Shown here piece by piece: positions 46,234-55,063 of a DNA stretch of 64,000 nt. A program made the translations under genes and the position numbers. The notes beneath the pieces are model-generated. The model did not search any database, was not told the origin of the DNA, and saw only the letters and a program-made list of their open reading frames with translations. Source of the DNA: DSVZ01 sp037439785 (GTDB lineage Bacteria; Verrucomicrobiota; Verrucomicrobiia; Limisphaerales; J093); NCBI GenBank assembly GCA_037439785.1, contig JBBIVJ010000016.1, positions 27,452 to 91,451 of the forward strand, written 5' to 3'. Each line of letters begins with the position of its first letter. Within the stretch, counting starts at the first letter, position 1.

Positions 46234-47289
46234 TCACTCGGTCAATTCCTGCGCCGTAGGGAAGCGGCCCTGCATCGCCCGCACGATCGGCCGGGCGCGC
46301 GCCACCGCCCCCGCCACGGTTTGACCGGGCGAGGCCCGCAATTCCACCCGCACCGCCGCCACGGCGTCGCCATTGGAGTCCTGCAACGGCAGCGTGGTCA
46401 CGAACCGCCGCCCGGCCCTGCCCCCGTACGGAGTGAGCGTGGCCATCACCGCCCGTTCGACCTCGCCGCCCGGCAGCCCCAGATCCGCAGGGTCTGTCGC
46501 CGCCACCACATGCAGCTCCGGTCGCCGGGAGGTGGTCGCATAAACCCGCAGCCCCAGCAGGCGGGGATACTTTTGCCGCAGCTCGTCCACCAGTTGCTGC
46601 GCCAGCTTCACCCGGGGCGTGTAGCGCAGGTGCAGGTCGGCGAAGTACGTCACCGAATCCGACTTGGTCCACAGCGCCAGCTTGCCCTCCCGGAAGGTGT
46701 TGTCGGTCAGCTCGGGGATCGGCTCCCGGCCGTCCAGCCGGAAGCGGAATCGGTTGCCCTCCGCCGTGATCTCGAGCTCGTGCCACCGGCCCGGGGTGAC
46801 CGTAAACTCCGGCCCCAGCGGCGGGTCCCGCCGCCCTTCCACCACCCGGTAGAACCGGAACGTGTGGCCCAGCGCACTGGCGCGCACCACGTAAAAGTTC
46901 TTTTCGTCCTGGAGCCGGAAGGCCACCCCCGCCATCTGCTCGCGCCGCCCTGCCACCGTCTTGAACCGCAGCCGCAGGGTGAAATCCCGGAACACCTCCT
47001 CCTCGTAAATCAACAGTGGAAACCGCTCGTCGGTGTCGTCCGTGGAAAGCTGGGCCAGGACCGGTCGTTGCAGGCCGTGGGCGGCTCCCGGCGCGGCGGG
47101 AGTCGCCAGGTCGGGCAGGGCATCCAGCACCACCTCCCACCGCCCCAACGGGCCCTCGCCGGCCCGCGCACTGCGCCAGCCCGCGGGCACGCCCCCCGGC
47201 GGCACCGCGGTCAGATCAAACGTCTTCTCCGCCGCCTGGAGCTGCACCCACAGCCCTCCCAGCAGCCCGCCCCACCACACACATCGCAT
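46234..47289 (-). CDS. Secreted protein with a DUF1080/LamG-like domain
   Basis: A 351-residue protein with a short signal peptide (WWGGLLGGLWVQLQAA). Residues about 25-230 form a concanavalin-like sandwich of the DUF1080 type (RWEVVLDALPD, FRDFTLRLRFKTVAGRREQM, GVAFRLQDEKNFYVVRASAL, GRWHELEITAEGNRFRFRLD). The C-terminal 120 residues (ELHVVAATDPADLGLPGGEV) are not recognised. DUF1080 proteins often act on glycans or sit with haem proteins in this phylum. It is convergent with the preceding plus-strand gene. Confidence 0.65.
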   Translation of the reverse strand: MRCVWWGGLLGGLWVQLQAAEKTFDLTAVPPGGVPAGWRSARAGEGPLGRWEVVLDALPDLATPAAPGAAHGLQRPVLAQLSTDDTDERFPLLIYEEEVFRDFTLRLRFKTVAGRREQMAGVAFRLQDEKNFYVVRASALGHTFRFYRVVEGRRDPPLGPEFTVTPGRWHELEITAEGNRFRFRLDGREPIPELTDNTFREGKLALWTKSDSVTYFADLHLRYTPRVKLAQQLVDELRQKYPRLLGLRVYATTSRRPELHVVAATDPADLGLPGGEVERAVMATLTPYGGRAGRRFVTTLPLQDSNGDAVAAVRVELRASPGQTVAGAVARARPIVRAMQGRFPTAQELTE

Positions 47290-47347
47290 GACCGCACGCT
47301 AGCAAACCCCGCCCCCCAGACAAGCACCGCCCCCGGCCCGGACGGCC

Positions 47348-48160
47348 TCAGTCCCAGACCCGACGCAGATACTCGAGGCTGCGGGTGGCGATGACCTCCG
47401 GACCGTCCTCGAAGTTGAACACCTCGACCGACACCGCGCCGGCGTAACCGACCTCCTTCAACGCGGCGGCGATGGGCCGGAAATCCACCTCCCCGAAGCC
47501 CGGCCCCTTCAGGTTGGGGTCATTGGCGTGGAAATGTGCAAAGTGCGGCCAGCTGGCGCGGATGATGGCCGGGATGGGCCGGGCCTCAGAACTCATGGCC
47601 TTGACATCCAGAATGATCCGGAACGCCGGCGAGGGAAGCCGGCGAACCAGAGCCATCGCCTCCTCCGCCGTGTTGATGAAGTTGGTTTCCGCCGGCGCCA
47701 GCGGCTCGAAGCAGATGGTCACCCCCCGATCCTCGGCGCACCGGACCGCATCGCGGAACCCCTCCACCGCCCAGTCCCGCGCCTGTTCGGCCTCCACCCC
47801 CGGCAAGAGGCTCCGCTGCTTGGGGGACCCAAACACCAGCACCCGCCCGCCCACGTCGGCGTCGAATTCCACCAGGTCCACCAGATACCGCGCGGTGCGT
47901 TCGCGCACGGCCGGGTCCGGATGCGTCAAGTGCAGGCCTTCGGTCTGCGCCAGCACCCAGTGAATACCCACCACGGCCAGGCCCGCCCGCGCGGCCACCT
48001 CGCGCAGGTGGACCCGCCCCGCGGCCGACACCTCGGTCACGTAGCGCACCAGCGTGAAGGGCGCGATTTCGATGGCCTCGTAGCCGGTCCGGCCCGCGTA
48101 CTGGCAGGCCTCCTCGAAGGTCCAGCCCTGAAAAATCTCGTTGCAGATGGCAAAGGTCAT
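47348..48160 (-). CDS. Sugar phosphate isomerase/epimerase-like TIM barrel protein
   Basis: A 270-residue AP-endonuclease-2/xylose-isomerase-like barrel. It begins MTFAICNEIFQGWTFEEACQ and contains GYEAIEIAPF, VVGIHWVLAQTEGLH, GGRVLVFGSPKQR, GVTICFEPLAPAETNF, FRIILDVKAMSS, FAHFHANDPN and GAVSVEVFNFEDG. The Glu, Asp, His and Glu metal ligands of the family are at the expected strand ends. Likely an inositol or sugar epimerase; the substrate cannot be read. ATG 48160 gives the family's normal length. Confidence 0.85.
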   Translation of the reverse strand: MTFAICNEIFQGWTFEEACQYAGRTGYEAIEIAPFTLVRYVTEVSAAGRVHLREVAARAGLAVVGIHWVLAQTEGLHLTHPDPAVRERTARYLVDLVEFDADVGGRVLVFGSPKQRSLLPGVEAEQARDWAVEGFRDAVRCAEDRGVTICFEPLAPAETNFINTAEEAMALVRRLPSPAFRIILDVKAMSSEARPIPAIIRASWPHFAHFHANDPNLKGPGFGEVDFRPIAAALKEVGYAGAVSVEVFNFEDGPEVIATRSLEYLRRVWD

Positions 48161-48232
48161 GGCGTGTGCTGTCTGAACCGCAGTCTGCCCGGACATCCGC
48201 CTCCGCCGCAAGCGAAGGACACCGCCACGCGG

Positions 48233-48345
48233 GGAGGTGAAAAAGCTAAAAGCTGAAACGCAAATGGGGAAAGCGCGCGCGGACCCAACCTCCCGCTGCC
48301 CCCCCTTTGCCTGCCTTCTTGAGTTCCCAATTCCTTCACCCTTCA
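48233..48345. repeat. Dispersed intergenic repeat, copy 1
   Basis: A stretch with the blocks gaaaaagctaaaagctgaaa, ggggaaagc, gacccaacc and gccttcttgagttcccaatt, in the same order as at 63842-63950. It accounts for part of the 368 bases between the isomerase start (48160) and the terminator at 48529; the rest of that gap (48346-48528) has no gene I can support. Confidence 0.55.
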
Positions 48346-48528
48346 GCCTTCTCCCAATCGGCCGGAAGCTTGCGCCCCCCCCCGCCACTGTCGGCATCCG
48401 GCATCCGGCCACCGACTTCTGATTCCTTCCTGCCCTCCAAAGTTCCCCGATCCGCCTGCTTTGCCTTTGGCCTTCACGCCTTCCAACGGCTGCGGGGGGC
48501 GCCGGGCCGGAATGGCCGCGGTGTCCCT

Positions 48529-48564
48529 AAAAAAAACCGCCGCCCGGCGCAGGGCCGGCGGCGG
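48529..48564 (-). terminator. Intrinsic terminator after the haem-protein gene
   Basis: On the minus strand a GC-rich stem (ccgccgccgg paired with ccgggcggcgg, one bulge) is followed at once by eight T (A-run at 48529-48536 on the plus strand). It lies 28 bases beyond the stop of the gene at 48592. Confidence 0.8.
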
Positions 48565-48591
48565 AAAAATGGAGGGTGAACGGGCGGGGGG

Positions 48592-48999
48592 TTACTTGGC
48601 GCCCTGCTCGATCCAGGCGCGGACCAGGGCAACCTGCTCCTTGGTGAGCGGGTCGGCCTTGCCTTCGGGCGGCATGGCGGAGTCTTCGTCCAGCCGGGCC
48701 ACGCTCCAGAGCAACGGGCTCTTGTCCACCTTGCCGGCGACCACAACCTTGCCGTGCTCGCCGCCCTTGAGAATCGCCTCGAGGCTGTCCACGCGGAGGT
48801 CGCCCTTTTGCTTTTCAGGACCGTGGCAGTCAAAGCAGCTTTTCTCGAAGATGGGCTTGATGTCCCGGGCGTAGGTCACGCCCTTTTGGGCTGCCGCGGG
48901 GGGCAGCCTGGAGAGGTCAGAGGTTTTGATTTCGTGCGCGAGCAGCCCCAGCGTCACGCTGAGAGCCGCCCCGGTGAACAGAATCGCGGGTGTCTTCAT
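48592..48999 (-). CDS. Small exported c-type cytochrome-like protein (planctomycete type)
   Basis: A 135-residue protein with a signal peptide (MKTPAILFTGAALSVTLGLL) and a single haem-binding motif CFDCHG in FEKSCFDCHGPEKQKGDLR. GKVDKSPLLWSVARLDEDSA and MPPEGKADPLTKEQVALVRA follow, with a Met that can serve as the axial ligand. This matches the PSCyt1-type cytochrome domain found in Planctomycetes and Verrucomicrobia, usually fused to larger proteins; here it stands alone. Start ATG 48999. Confidence 0.85.
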   Translation of the reverse strand: MKTPAILFTGAALSVTLGLLAHEIKTSDLSRLPPAAAQKGVTYARDIKPIFEKSCFDCHGPEKQKGDLRVDSLEAILKGGEHGKVVVAGKVDKSPLLWSVARLDEDSAMPPEGKADPLTKEQVALVRAWIEQGAK

Positions 49000-49444
49000 G
49001 GTTTTGACGGCGCAAACAGTTCCGCAAGACGCCGGAAGCGTCAAAAGGTTTCGCGAAGATGAAAATCGGGGCGGGCGGAACGGCCCTCGTTCCGGGTGAT
49101 GGGGGGAAGGCGTCCCGGCGGCCGCCGGGAGGGGGTGGGGACCCTGCCCATCCCGCCGCCGACCCAACCGGGCTGCAGCGACAACACGGCTTCCCTGCGG
49201 CCGGACCTTCTCTAAAATCCGAAACCCGAATCGCGAGCTCTTCTCCGTAGCCGCCGCGGTGAGTCGGCGGTCAGCCTGCCGGCCAGCCAGGGAGCCCGGC
49301 GGCTTCCCCCCCGGCCAAACCGGCGATCCGCTTGAGGTAATTGCTGCCTGGCTAGGCACGCCCTTGCCACTCGTTCACCATCCGCTCAGGATGTGCCCGG
49401 CCGCACCAATCTGTTTCCTGGGACCTTTGCAAATACCCCCAGCC
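49000..49444. other. Divergent intergenic region, no gene seen
   Basis: These 445 bases lie between the cytochrome gene and the glycosidase-like gene and should contain both promoters. Open frames crossing it show no family resemblance and have atypical composition. No clear -35/-10 pair or RNA structure was recognised. Confidence 0.4.
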
Positions 49445-51019
49445 ATGACCGCCTCCCCAAACTGCCGGTGGCGCGGGATCGCCGTGGTCGCCGTGATGCT
49501 GTCTTCCCCCCTCGCCGCGACCGAGGTCGGGGCCCCCGTCCGCCCGGCCCTGGGCATCAATCTGGCCGGGCCGGCGGACTGGAACACGGAGCTGCCCTTC
49601 GTGGATGTGTTCCGGTTGTCGCGCGCGTGGATCAGCCAGCGAGAAGGGGCCGGCTGGGGTCAGGGACCGCCGCTGGAGCTGGACGAGCGGGGGTGGGTGC
49701 GGCGCCTGGAACCGGGCTGCTACGCCGAGACGCTGTTGTGCACGATCGAAGGCGGCCATTACCCCGGCGGGCGCTGGACGGTCCTCTGGGCGGGTCGGGG
49801 CCGACTGGAAATGGCCCGCGTCGAGGTGGTGGAACAGGCCCCGGGCCGGATGGTGGTGGAGGTGGACCCGCGTCGGGGGGCGATGTTTCTGCGATTGCGG
49901 GAGACCGATCCCGCCGATCCGGTGCGGAACATCCGGGTGTTGATGCCGGGTTTCACCGCTGAGGAGGCGGCCCGCAACCCGTGGCATCCGCGGTTTTTGG
50001 CGCGCTGGCAGGGAGTGGCCTGCGTGCGGTTCATGGACTTCCAGGAGACCAACGGCTCCAAACAGGAACGCTGGCGCGACCGCCCGCGGCCGGAGGAGGC
50101 CACCTTCACCCGCGCCGGCGTCCCGGTCGAGTGGCTCTGCGATCTGGCCAACCGCCTCGGCGCGGATGCCTGGTTTTGCCTGCCGCACCGTGCTGACGAC
50201 GACTACGTCCGGGAATTTGCGGCCGTGGTGAAGGCGCGGCTGGACCCGCGGCTCAAGGTGTACCTCGAGTACTCGAACGAGGTGTGGAACAGCCTCTTCG
50301 CCCAACACCGCTACGCGGCCGAGCAGGGGCAAAAGCTCGGCCTGGCCGAAAAATCCTGGGAGGCGGCGTGGCGTTTCACGGCGCGGCGGTCGCTGGAAAT
50401 CTTCCGCATCTGGGAGGAGGTCTGGGGCGGGCGCGAGCGGCTGGTCCGCGTGCTGGCCGGTCAGGCCGCCAACGTGCACGTGGCCCGGGAAATCCTCGCC
50501 CACGCCGACGCCGCCCGACACGCGGACGCGCTGGCCATCGCGCCCTACCTTTCGATGAACATTCCCGTGCGGGGTGAAGGGCTGACGGCGGCCGAGGTGG
50601 CCACGTGGTCGGTGGACCGGCTGCTGGACCATCTCGAAGCTCACGCCCTGCCCGAATGCCAGCAGTGGATGGCCCGCCACGCGGAACTGGCGCGCGCCCA
50701 CGGGCTCAAGCTGGTGGCCTACGAGGCGGGCCAGCACCTGGTCGGCATCGGCGGGGCGGAGAATCATGAGCCGCTGACGCGCCTGTTGCACGCCGCCAAT
50801 GCCCGTCCGCGTATGGGCGACCTCTACACCCGCTACTACGCGGGCTGGGAACAGGCGGGCGGGGACCTGCTCTGCCACTTCTCCAGCATCGGCGCCTGGA
50901 GCAAGTGGGGGAGCTGGGGGCTGTTGCAATACGCCGATGACGACCCGCGGCAGTCGCCGAAGTTCATGGCCACGATGCGCTGGGCGCAGAAGCTCGGCCA
51001 GCCGGTGAACCTGCCCTGA
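49445..51019 (+). CDS. Putative secreted glycoside hydrolase-like TIM barrel protein
   Basis: A 524-residue protein with a signal peptide (WRGIAVVAVMLSSPLAATE). Its conserved block YLEYSNEVWNSLFAQHRYA, preceded by ADAWFCLPHRADDDYVREFA, is typical of a family often called cellulose-binding domain protein in Rhodopirellula-like bacteria. The NE pair in YSNEVWN fits the acid/base Asn-Glu of clan GH-A, and LVAYEAGQHL could hold the nucleophile Glu. Substrate unknown. Probably periplasmic or exported. Confidence 0.7.
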   Translation: MTASPNCRWRGIAVVAVMLSSPLAATEVGAPVRPALGINLAGPADWNTELPFVDVFRLSRAWISQREGAGWGQGPPLELDERGWVRRLEPGCYAETLLCTIEGGHYPGGRWTVLWAGRGRLEMARVEVVEQAPGRMVVEVDPRRGAMFLRLRETDPADPVRNIRVLMPGFTAEEAARNPWHPRFLARWQGVACVRFMDFQETNGSKQERWRDRPRPEEATFTRAGVPVEWLCDLANRLGADAWFCLPHRADDDYVREFAAVVKARLDPRLKVYLEYSNEVWNSLFAQHRYAAEQGQKLGLAEKSWEAAWRFTARRSLEIFRIWEEVWGGRERLVRVLAGQAANVHVAREILAHADAARHADALAIAPYLSMNIPVRGEGLTAAEVATWSVDRLLDHLEAHALPECQQWMARHAELARAHGLKLVAYEAGQHLVGIGGAENHEPLTRLLHAANARPRMGDLYTRYYAGWEQAGGDLLCHFSSIGAWSKWGSWGLLQYADDDPRQSPKFMATMRWAQKLGQPVNLP

Positions 51020-51153
51020 GCACCGCCAGGCCGGGCCGGCCGCAGGGGTCCCTTTCCCGCCCGCCGGGCGGGGGTGGCCGCGGCCCGGAGGGTGGGGGTG
51101 GAATCCTGTTTTTTCCGCGTGCACGGGGCACCGGCCTCGACTAGATTCCGTCC

Positions 51154-52542
51154 ATGCTCTGGCTGCTAGTTCTCGCGATTCTCGTCATCCTCGCCCTGAC
51201 GGGTTACTACAAAGGCGCGATCCGTTCGCTGGTGTCCCTGGTGGGGGTGATTCTGGCGACGTTCCTGGCGGTGCCGCTGGGGCCGTGGCTCAAGCCCCTG
51301 GTGCCGAAGGTGGGGTTGACGCATCCATTCTGGGCGGTGTTGCTGCCGCCGGTGGTGGTGTTCCTGGTGATCGCCCTGGCCTTTGTGGGCTTGTCGTTCC
51401 TCGTCCACCACCGGGTCATGCTGCACTACAAGTACGCCACGGACGATTACACGCGGCTGCGGTTCGAGTGGCTGAACCAGCGGCTGGGATTGGGGGTCGG
51501 GCTGGCCGGCGGCGCCATCTACTCCCTGCTGGTCGGCCTGGTGATCTACATCCTGGGCTACCCGCTGGTGCAGGTCACCGGCGCGGACAGCCCCGCCCTG
51601 CAGCGGGTGGTCAGCACCCTCCGCAAGGAAATGGCCGCCACCGGCCTGGACCGTTCGCTGGCAGCTCTGGACCCGATGCCGGAGAATTATTACCTGGCCT
51701 GCGACATCGCCGGCCTGATCTACCAGAACTTCGCCCCGCTCCAGCAGCGGCTGGCCAACTACCCCGCCTTCCTGACCTGGGCCGAACGGCCCGAGTTTCA
51801 GGACATCGCCAGCGACACTTCCGTGCTGAACCTGCTGCAAACCCGCGGGCCGGTGCTTGAACTGATCAACCACCCCAAGATCGTGGCCCTGCTCAGCAAC
51901 CCGGAACTCATGGCCGAAGTCCAGAGCCTTTCCCTCAAGGACCTGTACCAGTACCTGACCACCGGCAAATCCGCCAAGTACGACGAGGAGAAAATCCTGG
52001 GTTGGTGGCAGGTGGACCCGCGGGCCAGTTTTACCCTGGCCCGCCGGCGCCAGCCCGAAATGCCCCCGCGCCAGATGGCCGAGCTCAAGCAGTTGCTTCT
52101 GGTCTGGATTCCCCAACTCAAGCTCCGGGCCGCGCCGGACAAATCCCTGATGGTGCGGCTGGAACTGGGTGAGGAAGCCCGCAGGCTCCGCGAGCAACAG
52201 CAGGCCGCCGCGGCCGCCGCCCAACAGGCCCAGCAACAGGCCGCCGGCATCCCTCAATTGCCCCCCGGCTACGCCGAACGCTACGGCCTGATGCGCCGCG
52301 GTCCGGGCGCACCCGCCGGCGAGGAGGGCACCGCCGCGGCACCCACCCCGTCCACCCCCCCGGTCCCCGGCTCGGACCTGGCCGGCCAGGGCACTTGGGA
52401 GCGCGAAGGTTCCCGGCTCCGCTACAAAATCAGCCTCCGCAACGAACAAGGGCAGTCCCTCAACGGCAGCGCGGTCATTGACGAGGAAGACCTCACCCTC
52501 TCGGCCGGCCCCTTCAACCTGGTCTTCTACCGCATCTACTGA
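51154..52542 (+). CDS. CvpA-like membrane protein with long C-terminal extension
   Basis: A 462-residue protein. About four transmembrane helices in the first 150 residues follow the CvpA/colicin V production pattern (LWLLVLAILVILALTGYYKG, SLVGVILATFLAVPLG, LLPPVVVFLVIALAFVGLSF, GLAGGAIYSLLVGLVIYILG). The cytoplasmic or periplasmic part has IVALLSNPELMAEVQSLSLK, a Gln/Ala-rich stretch (about 345-365), a proline linker and a beta domain (GTWEREGSRLRYKISLRNEQ). CvpA proteins are normally about 160-200 residues, so two thirds of this protein is an added module. Function of the extension unknown. Confidence 0.7.
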   Translation: MLWLLVLAILVILALTGYYKGAIRSLVSLVGVILATFLAVPLGPWLKPLVPKVGLTHPFWAVLLPPVVVFLVIALAFVGLSFLVHHRVMLHYKYATDDYTRLRFEWLNQRLGLGVGLAGGAIYSLLVGLVIYILGYPLVQVTGADSPALQRVVSTLRKEMAATGLDRSLAALDPMPENYYLACDIAGLIYQNFAPLQQRLANYPAFLTWAERPEFQDIASDTSVLNLLQTRGPVLELINHPKIVALLSNPELMAEVQSLSLKDLYQYLTTGKSAKYDEEKILGWWQVDPRASFTLARRRQPEMPPRQMAELKQLLLVWIPQLKLRAAPDKSLMVRLELGEEARRLREQQQAAAAAAQQAQQQAAGIPQLPPGYAERYGLMRRGPGAPAGEEGTAAAPTPSTPPVPGSDLAGQGTWEREGSRLRYKISLRNEQGQSLNGSAVIDEEDLTLSAGPFNLVFYRIY

Positions 52543-52640
52543 GGTCACCACTCCCTGCCTGGGCCAACCCGGTGCAGCCCGCGGGGCGGGGCAACCTTGC
52601 CCGCGGAGATAGTTTCAACGCCTCCCTGGCGTCTGCCCGG

Positions 52641-53165
52641 TCATCGCGTCGGCGGCAGGGTGGCCGGCGGCAACCCGGTCGCGACCAGACCCTGCACTCC
52701 CGTGGTGGCCGCGGCGGGGCTGAGCGCTCCGCGCAGGCCAAGGCCGGGGGTGAACAGCCCCTGCGGGGCCATGCTGTTGACCGCCTCGGCCCGGCGCACG
52801 GGTGCCTGCGCCGGCCACGGAGTGGCCGGGGCCGTAGCCGTCGCACCCTCCACCAAACCTCCCTGGCCTGCCGGCACCCCGCTCCCCCCCGCCCGGCGGC
52901 CGGGGCCGGCTTCCGGACCTTGGACACGGGGCCAGAGCCAGAGCCCGCACGCCACGACCACGCAGGCCCCGGCCAACGCCGGACGCCAGCCAGTCCAGCT
53001 CCGCACCCGTTCCCACCACGGCGTGGCGGAGGTGGACCCGGCCGCCCGGATACGGGCGCGCACGCGCTCGGGGAACGCCTCGAAGAAGCCGGGCGGAGGC
53101 ACCTCATGGTGCTTCAGGGCCAGCAAATGTTGCAGCCGGTCGGCGGGGGGAACATCCGGGTCCAT
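52641..53165 (-). CDS. Single-pass membrane protein, probable anti-sigma factor
   Basis: A 174-residue protein. An N-terminal cytoplasmic helix region (ADRLQHLLALKHHEVPPPGF, FEAFPERVRARIRAA) precedes one transmembrane helix (ALAGACVVVACGLWLW) and a low-complexity Ala/Gly/Pro exported tail. It starts 1 base after the ECF sigma stop, the usual place of a membrane anti-sigma factor. No zinc-binding HxxxCxxC motif is present, so the call rests on context. Confidence 0.5.
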   Translation of the reverse strand: MDPDVPPADRLQHLLALKHHEVPPPGFFEAFPERVRARIRAAGSTSATPWWERVRSWTGWRPALAGACVVVACGLWLWPRVQGPEAGPGRRAGGSGVPAGQGGLVEGATATAPATPWPAQAPVRRAEAVNSMAPQGLFTPGLGLRGALSPAAATTGVQGLVATGLPPATLPPTR

Positions 53166-53166
53166 G

Positions 53167-53802
53167 TCACTTCAGGCAATCGGCCAGCCAGGCCTGCAGT
53201 TGCTGGCGGGCGTAGTGCAAGCGGGAACGCACCGTGCCCACGTTGCAGCGCATGATTTCGGCGATCTGCTCGTGGCGCAGCCCCTGAATGTCATGCAACG
53301 TGACGACCATTCTGTGGGGCTCAGACAACTTCTGGAGGGCCACGTTCAATTTCTCCTGCAACTCCCGCAGCGCGGCGTCCCTTCGGGGCGTGCGCTCGGA
53401 GACCAGCGCCAGGAGGTCGGGGTCGTTCTCCGCCTGCAGGTCGAGGTCGTTGAGACTGAAGTGGCCGCGGCGCCGGTGCTGCTTGAGGTGGTTGAGGGTC
53501 AGGTTAGCCGCGATCCGGTACAGCCAGGTGAAGAAACTTGAGTCGCCCTTGAAGCCGGGCAGGGCCTTCCACGCCCGCACAAAGGCCTCCTGGGCCAGGT
53601 CCGCCGCATCCTCGTGGTGGGAGGTCATGTGGTACACCACGCTGTAGATGCGCTCCTGGTAGCGGCGCACCAGGGTGTCAAAGGCCTCAATCTCTCCCTG
53701 CTGAGCCCGCCGGACCAGGGCGGCGTCCTCGGCGGCTTCCGCTCGCTGGGGGGGCGGCGGCTCAGGCGGGGCGGACGGTGTTTCGGGCAGGGTCGGCGGC
53801 AT
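53167..53802 (-). CDS. ECF RNA polymerase sigma factor
   Basis: A 211-residue sigma-70 family protein. Region 2 is ALVRRAQQGEIEAFDTLVRR to ADLAQEAFVRAWKALPGF with TWLYRIAANLTLNHLKQHRR. Region 4 is LPHR-like (LQKLSEPHRMVVTLHDIQGL) with a helix-turn-helix, RHEQIAEIMRCNVGTVRSRL. The proline-rich first 20 residues are not conserved. RpoE-like, so probably responsive to envelope stress. It starts 8 bases after the polyprenyl synthase stop and is followed by the candidate anti-sigma gene. Confidence 0.92.
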   Translation of the reverse strand: MPPTLPETPSAPPEPPPPQRAEAAEDAALVRRAQQGEIEAFDTLVRRYQERIYSVVYHMTSHHEDAADLAQEAFVRAWKALPGFKGDSSFFTWLYRIAANLTLNHLKQHRRRGHFSLNDLDLQAENDPDLLALVSERTPRRDAALRELQEKLNVALQKLSEPHRMVVTLHDIQGLRHEQIAEIMRCNVGTVRSRLHYARQQLQAWLADCLK

Positions 53803-53810
53803 GGGCCGGG

Positions 53811-54869
53811 TCAGTCCGGGGTCTCGTCGCGCAGCGTCTCGACCTGACCGGCGAGAAATTCAGCCGCCGCGGCCAGCGCCCGTCGCCCCGCTCCCGTGGG
53901 CACCCCCTCCAACCGTGCCGTCGCCTGGCGGCAGAAATCATGCACCACGCGGCGGCACTCCGGCAGCACATCAGCGGCACACAGCAGGGCGCGCAGGCGG
54001 GGTAGGTGCTCCGGCCGCCACGGCGCCAGCAGGACCTCCAGTTCCTGCCGCTCCGCGCCCCCGAGCCGCTCCGCCGCCACCAGCACCGGCAAGGTCAGTT
54101 TGCCCGAGGCCAGATCGGTGCCGAGGGATTTGCCGGCCTGGGATTCGGAGCCGAACAGGTCCACACAGTCGTCGTAAATCTGGTAGGCCGTCCCCAGGGC
54201 CATACCGTAGTCGCGCAGGGCCTGTTGCTCGGGACGGCCGGCCCCCGCCAGGCGCGCGCCCAGTTCGCAGGAAAGGGCAAACAACTCCCCGGTCTTCATG
54301 CGCAGGATGCGGTAGTACGCCTCCCGCTCCAGACCCAGGTGGCCCGGGCGCTCGGTCTGGATGGTTTCCCCGGTGCACACGGTCCGGGTCGCCGCCGCCA
54401 CGGCACGACACACCTCCGGGGTGGGGAACCCCGCCGCCAGGACCAGCGCATGGGCAAACAGGCAGTCGCCCACCAACACGGACGTGGCCGGACCGCACTG
54501 GACCGCCAGCGTGGGGCGACGCCGGCGCAGCGCCGCGGCATCCATGACGTCGTCGTGGACCAGGGTGGCCAGGTGCACCATTTCAATGATGACCGCCACG
54601 GTGATGTGATCATCGCCCAGGTGTCCGGCGGCTTCCGCGCTCAGGCCGACCAGGGCCGGGCGGAGCTGCTTGCCCTGACTGGCCAGGGCGTAGCGGGCGT
54701 GATCGCGGATTTCAGGTTCGAAGGCCTCCACCTGAGCCGCGAGCCGCTGGGCCACGGCACGCAGAAACGGCTGTACCGGCGCCACAATATGTCGCCAGGT
54801 CGGCGTACCTTCCGGGGGGGGAGGAACCGGGTCAACCGGCGGGGCCGCGCTCGTGGGAGTCGCCAACAT
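53811..54869 (-). CDS. Polyprenyl diphosphate synthase (trans, long chain)
   Basis: A 352-residue isoprenyl synthase. The first aspartate-rich motif is LVHDDVMDAAALRRRRPT (DDxxD) and the second YQIYDDCVDLFGS (DDxxD), with the lysine-bearing region QGKQLRPALVGLSAEAAG upstream and GTDLASGKLTLPVL downstream. It elongates allylic diphosphates to the chain used in quinones (octaprenyl or solanesyl type; length cannot be read). A strong promoter ends 7 bases upstream of the ATG, suggesting a leaderless message. Forms an operon with the ECF sigma and putative anti-sigma genes. Confidence 0.92.
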   Translation of the reverse strand: MLATPTSAAPPVDPVPPPPEGTPTWRHIVAPVQPFLRAVAQRLAAQVEAFEPEIRDHARYALASQGKQLRPALVGLSAEAAGHLGDDHITVAVIIEMVHLATLVHDDVMDAAALRRRRPTLAVQCGPATSVLVGDCLFAHALVLAAGFPTPEVCRAVAAATRTVCTGETIQTERPGHLGLEREAYYRILRMKTGELFALSCELGARLAGAGRPEQQALRDYGMALGTAYQIYDDCVDLFGSESQAGKSLGTDLASGKLTLPVLVAAERLGGAERQELEVLLAPWRPEHLPRLRALLCAADVLPECRRVVHDFCRQATARLEGVPTGAGRRALAAAAEFLAGQVETLRDETPD

Positions 54870-54876
54870 TGCGAGG

Positions 54877-54905
54877 AATCTAGGTTTTGCAAAAAACCAA
54901 GTCAA
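54877..54905 (-). promoter_or_regulatory. Sigma-70 promoter, leaderless start of the polyprenyl synthase operon
   Basis: On the minus strand TTGACT (54905-54900), a 17-base spacer and TAGATT (54882-54877) form a near-consensus promoter in an AT-rich patch. The ATG at 54869 begins 7 bases after the -10 element, so transcription would start at or next to the start codon. Confidence 0.65.
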
Positions 54906-55063
54906 ACCGTTCCCCCGGCCTAATTGACCAACCCGCACCGTGCCTGCCAACGGAGCAGCCACAGGAACGGGGCGCCCGACGAGTGCGCGGCGGGCACGCC
55001 GGCCCATCGCCTCCGCGCCCCCGATTTGGATTTGCGGGGTGTGAGGCTGGCTGTCCTTCCCCC

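Noticed and set aside
48461..48874. Short plus-strand frame overlapping the terminator and cytochrome gene
   Set aside because: It covers an intrinsic terminator and is antisense to a gene with an intact haem-binding motif.
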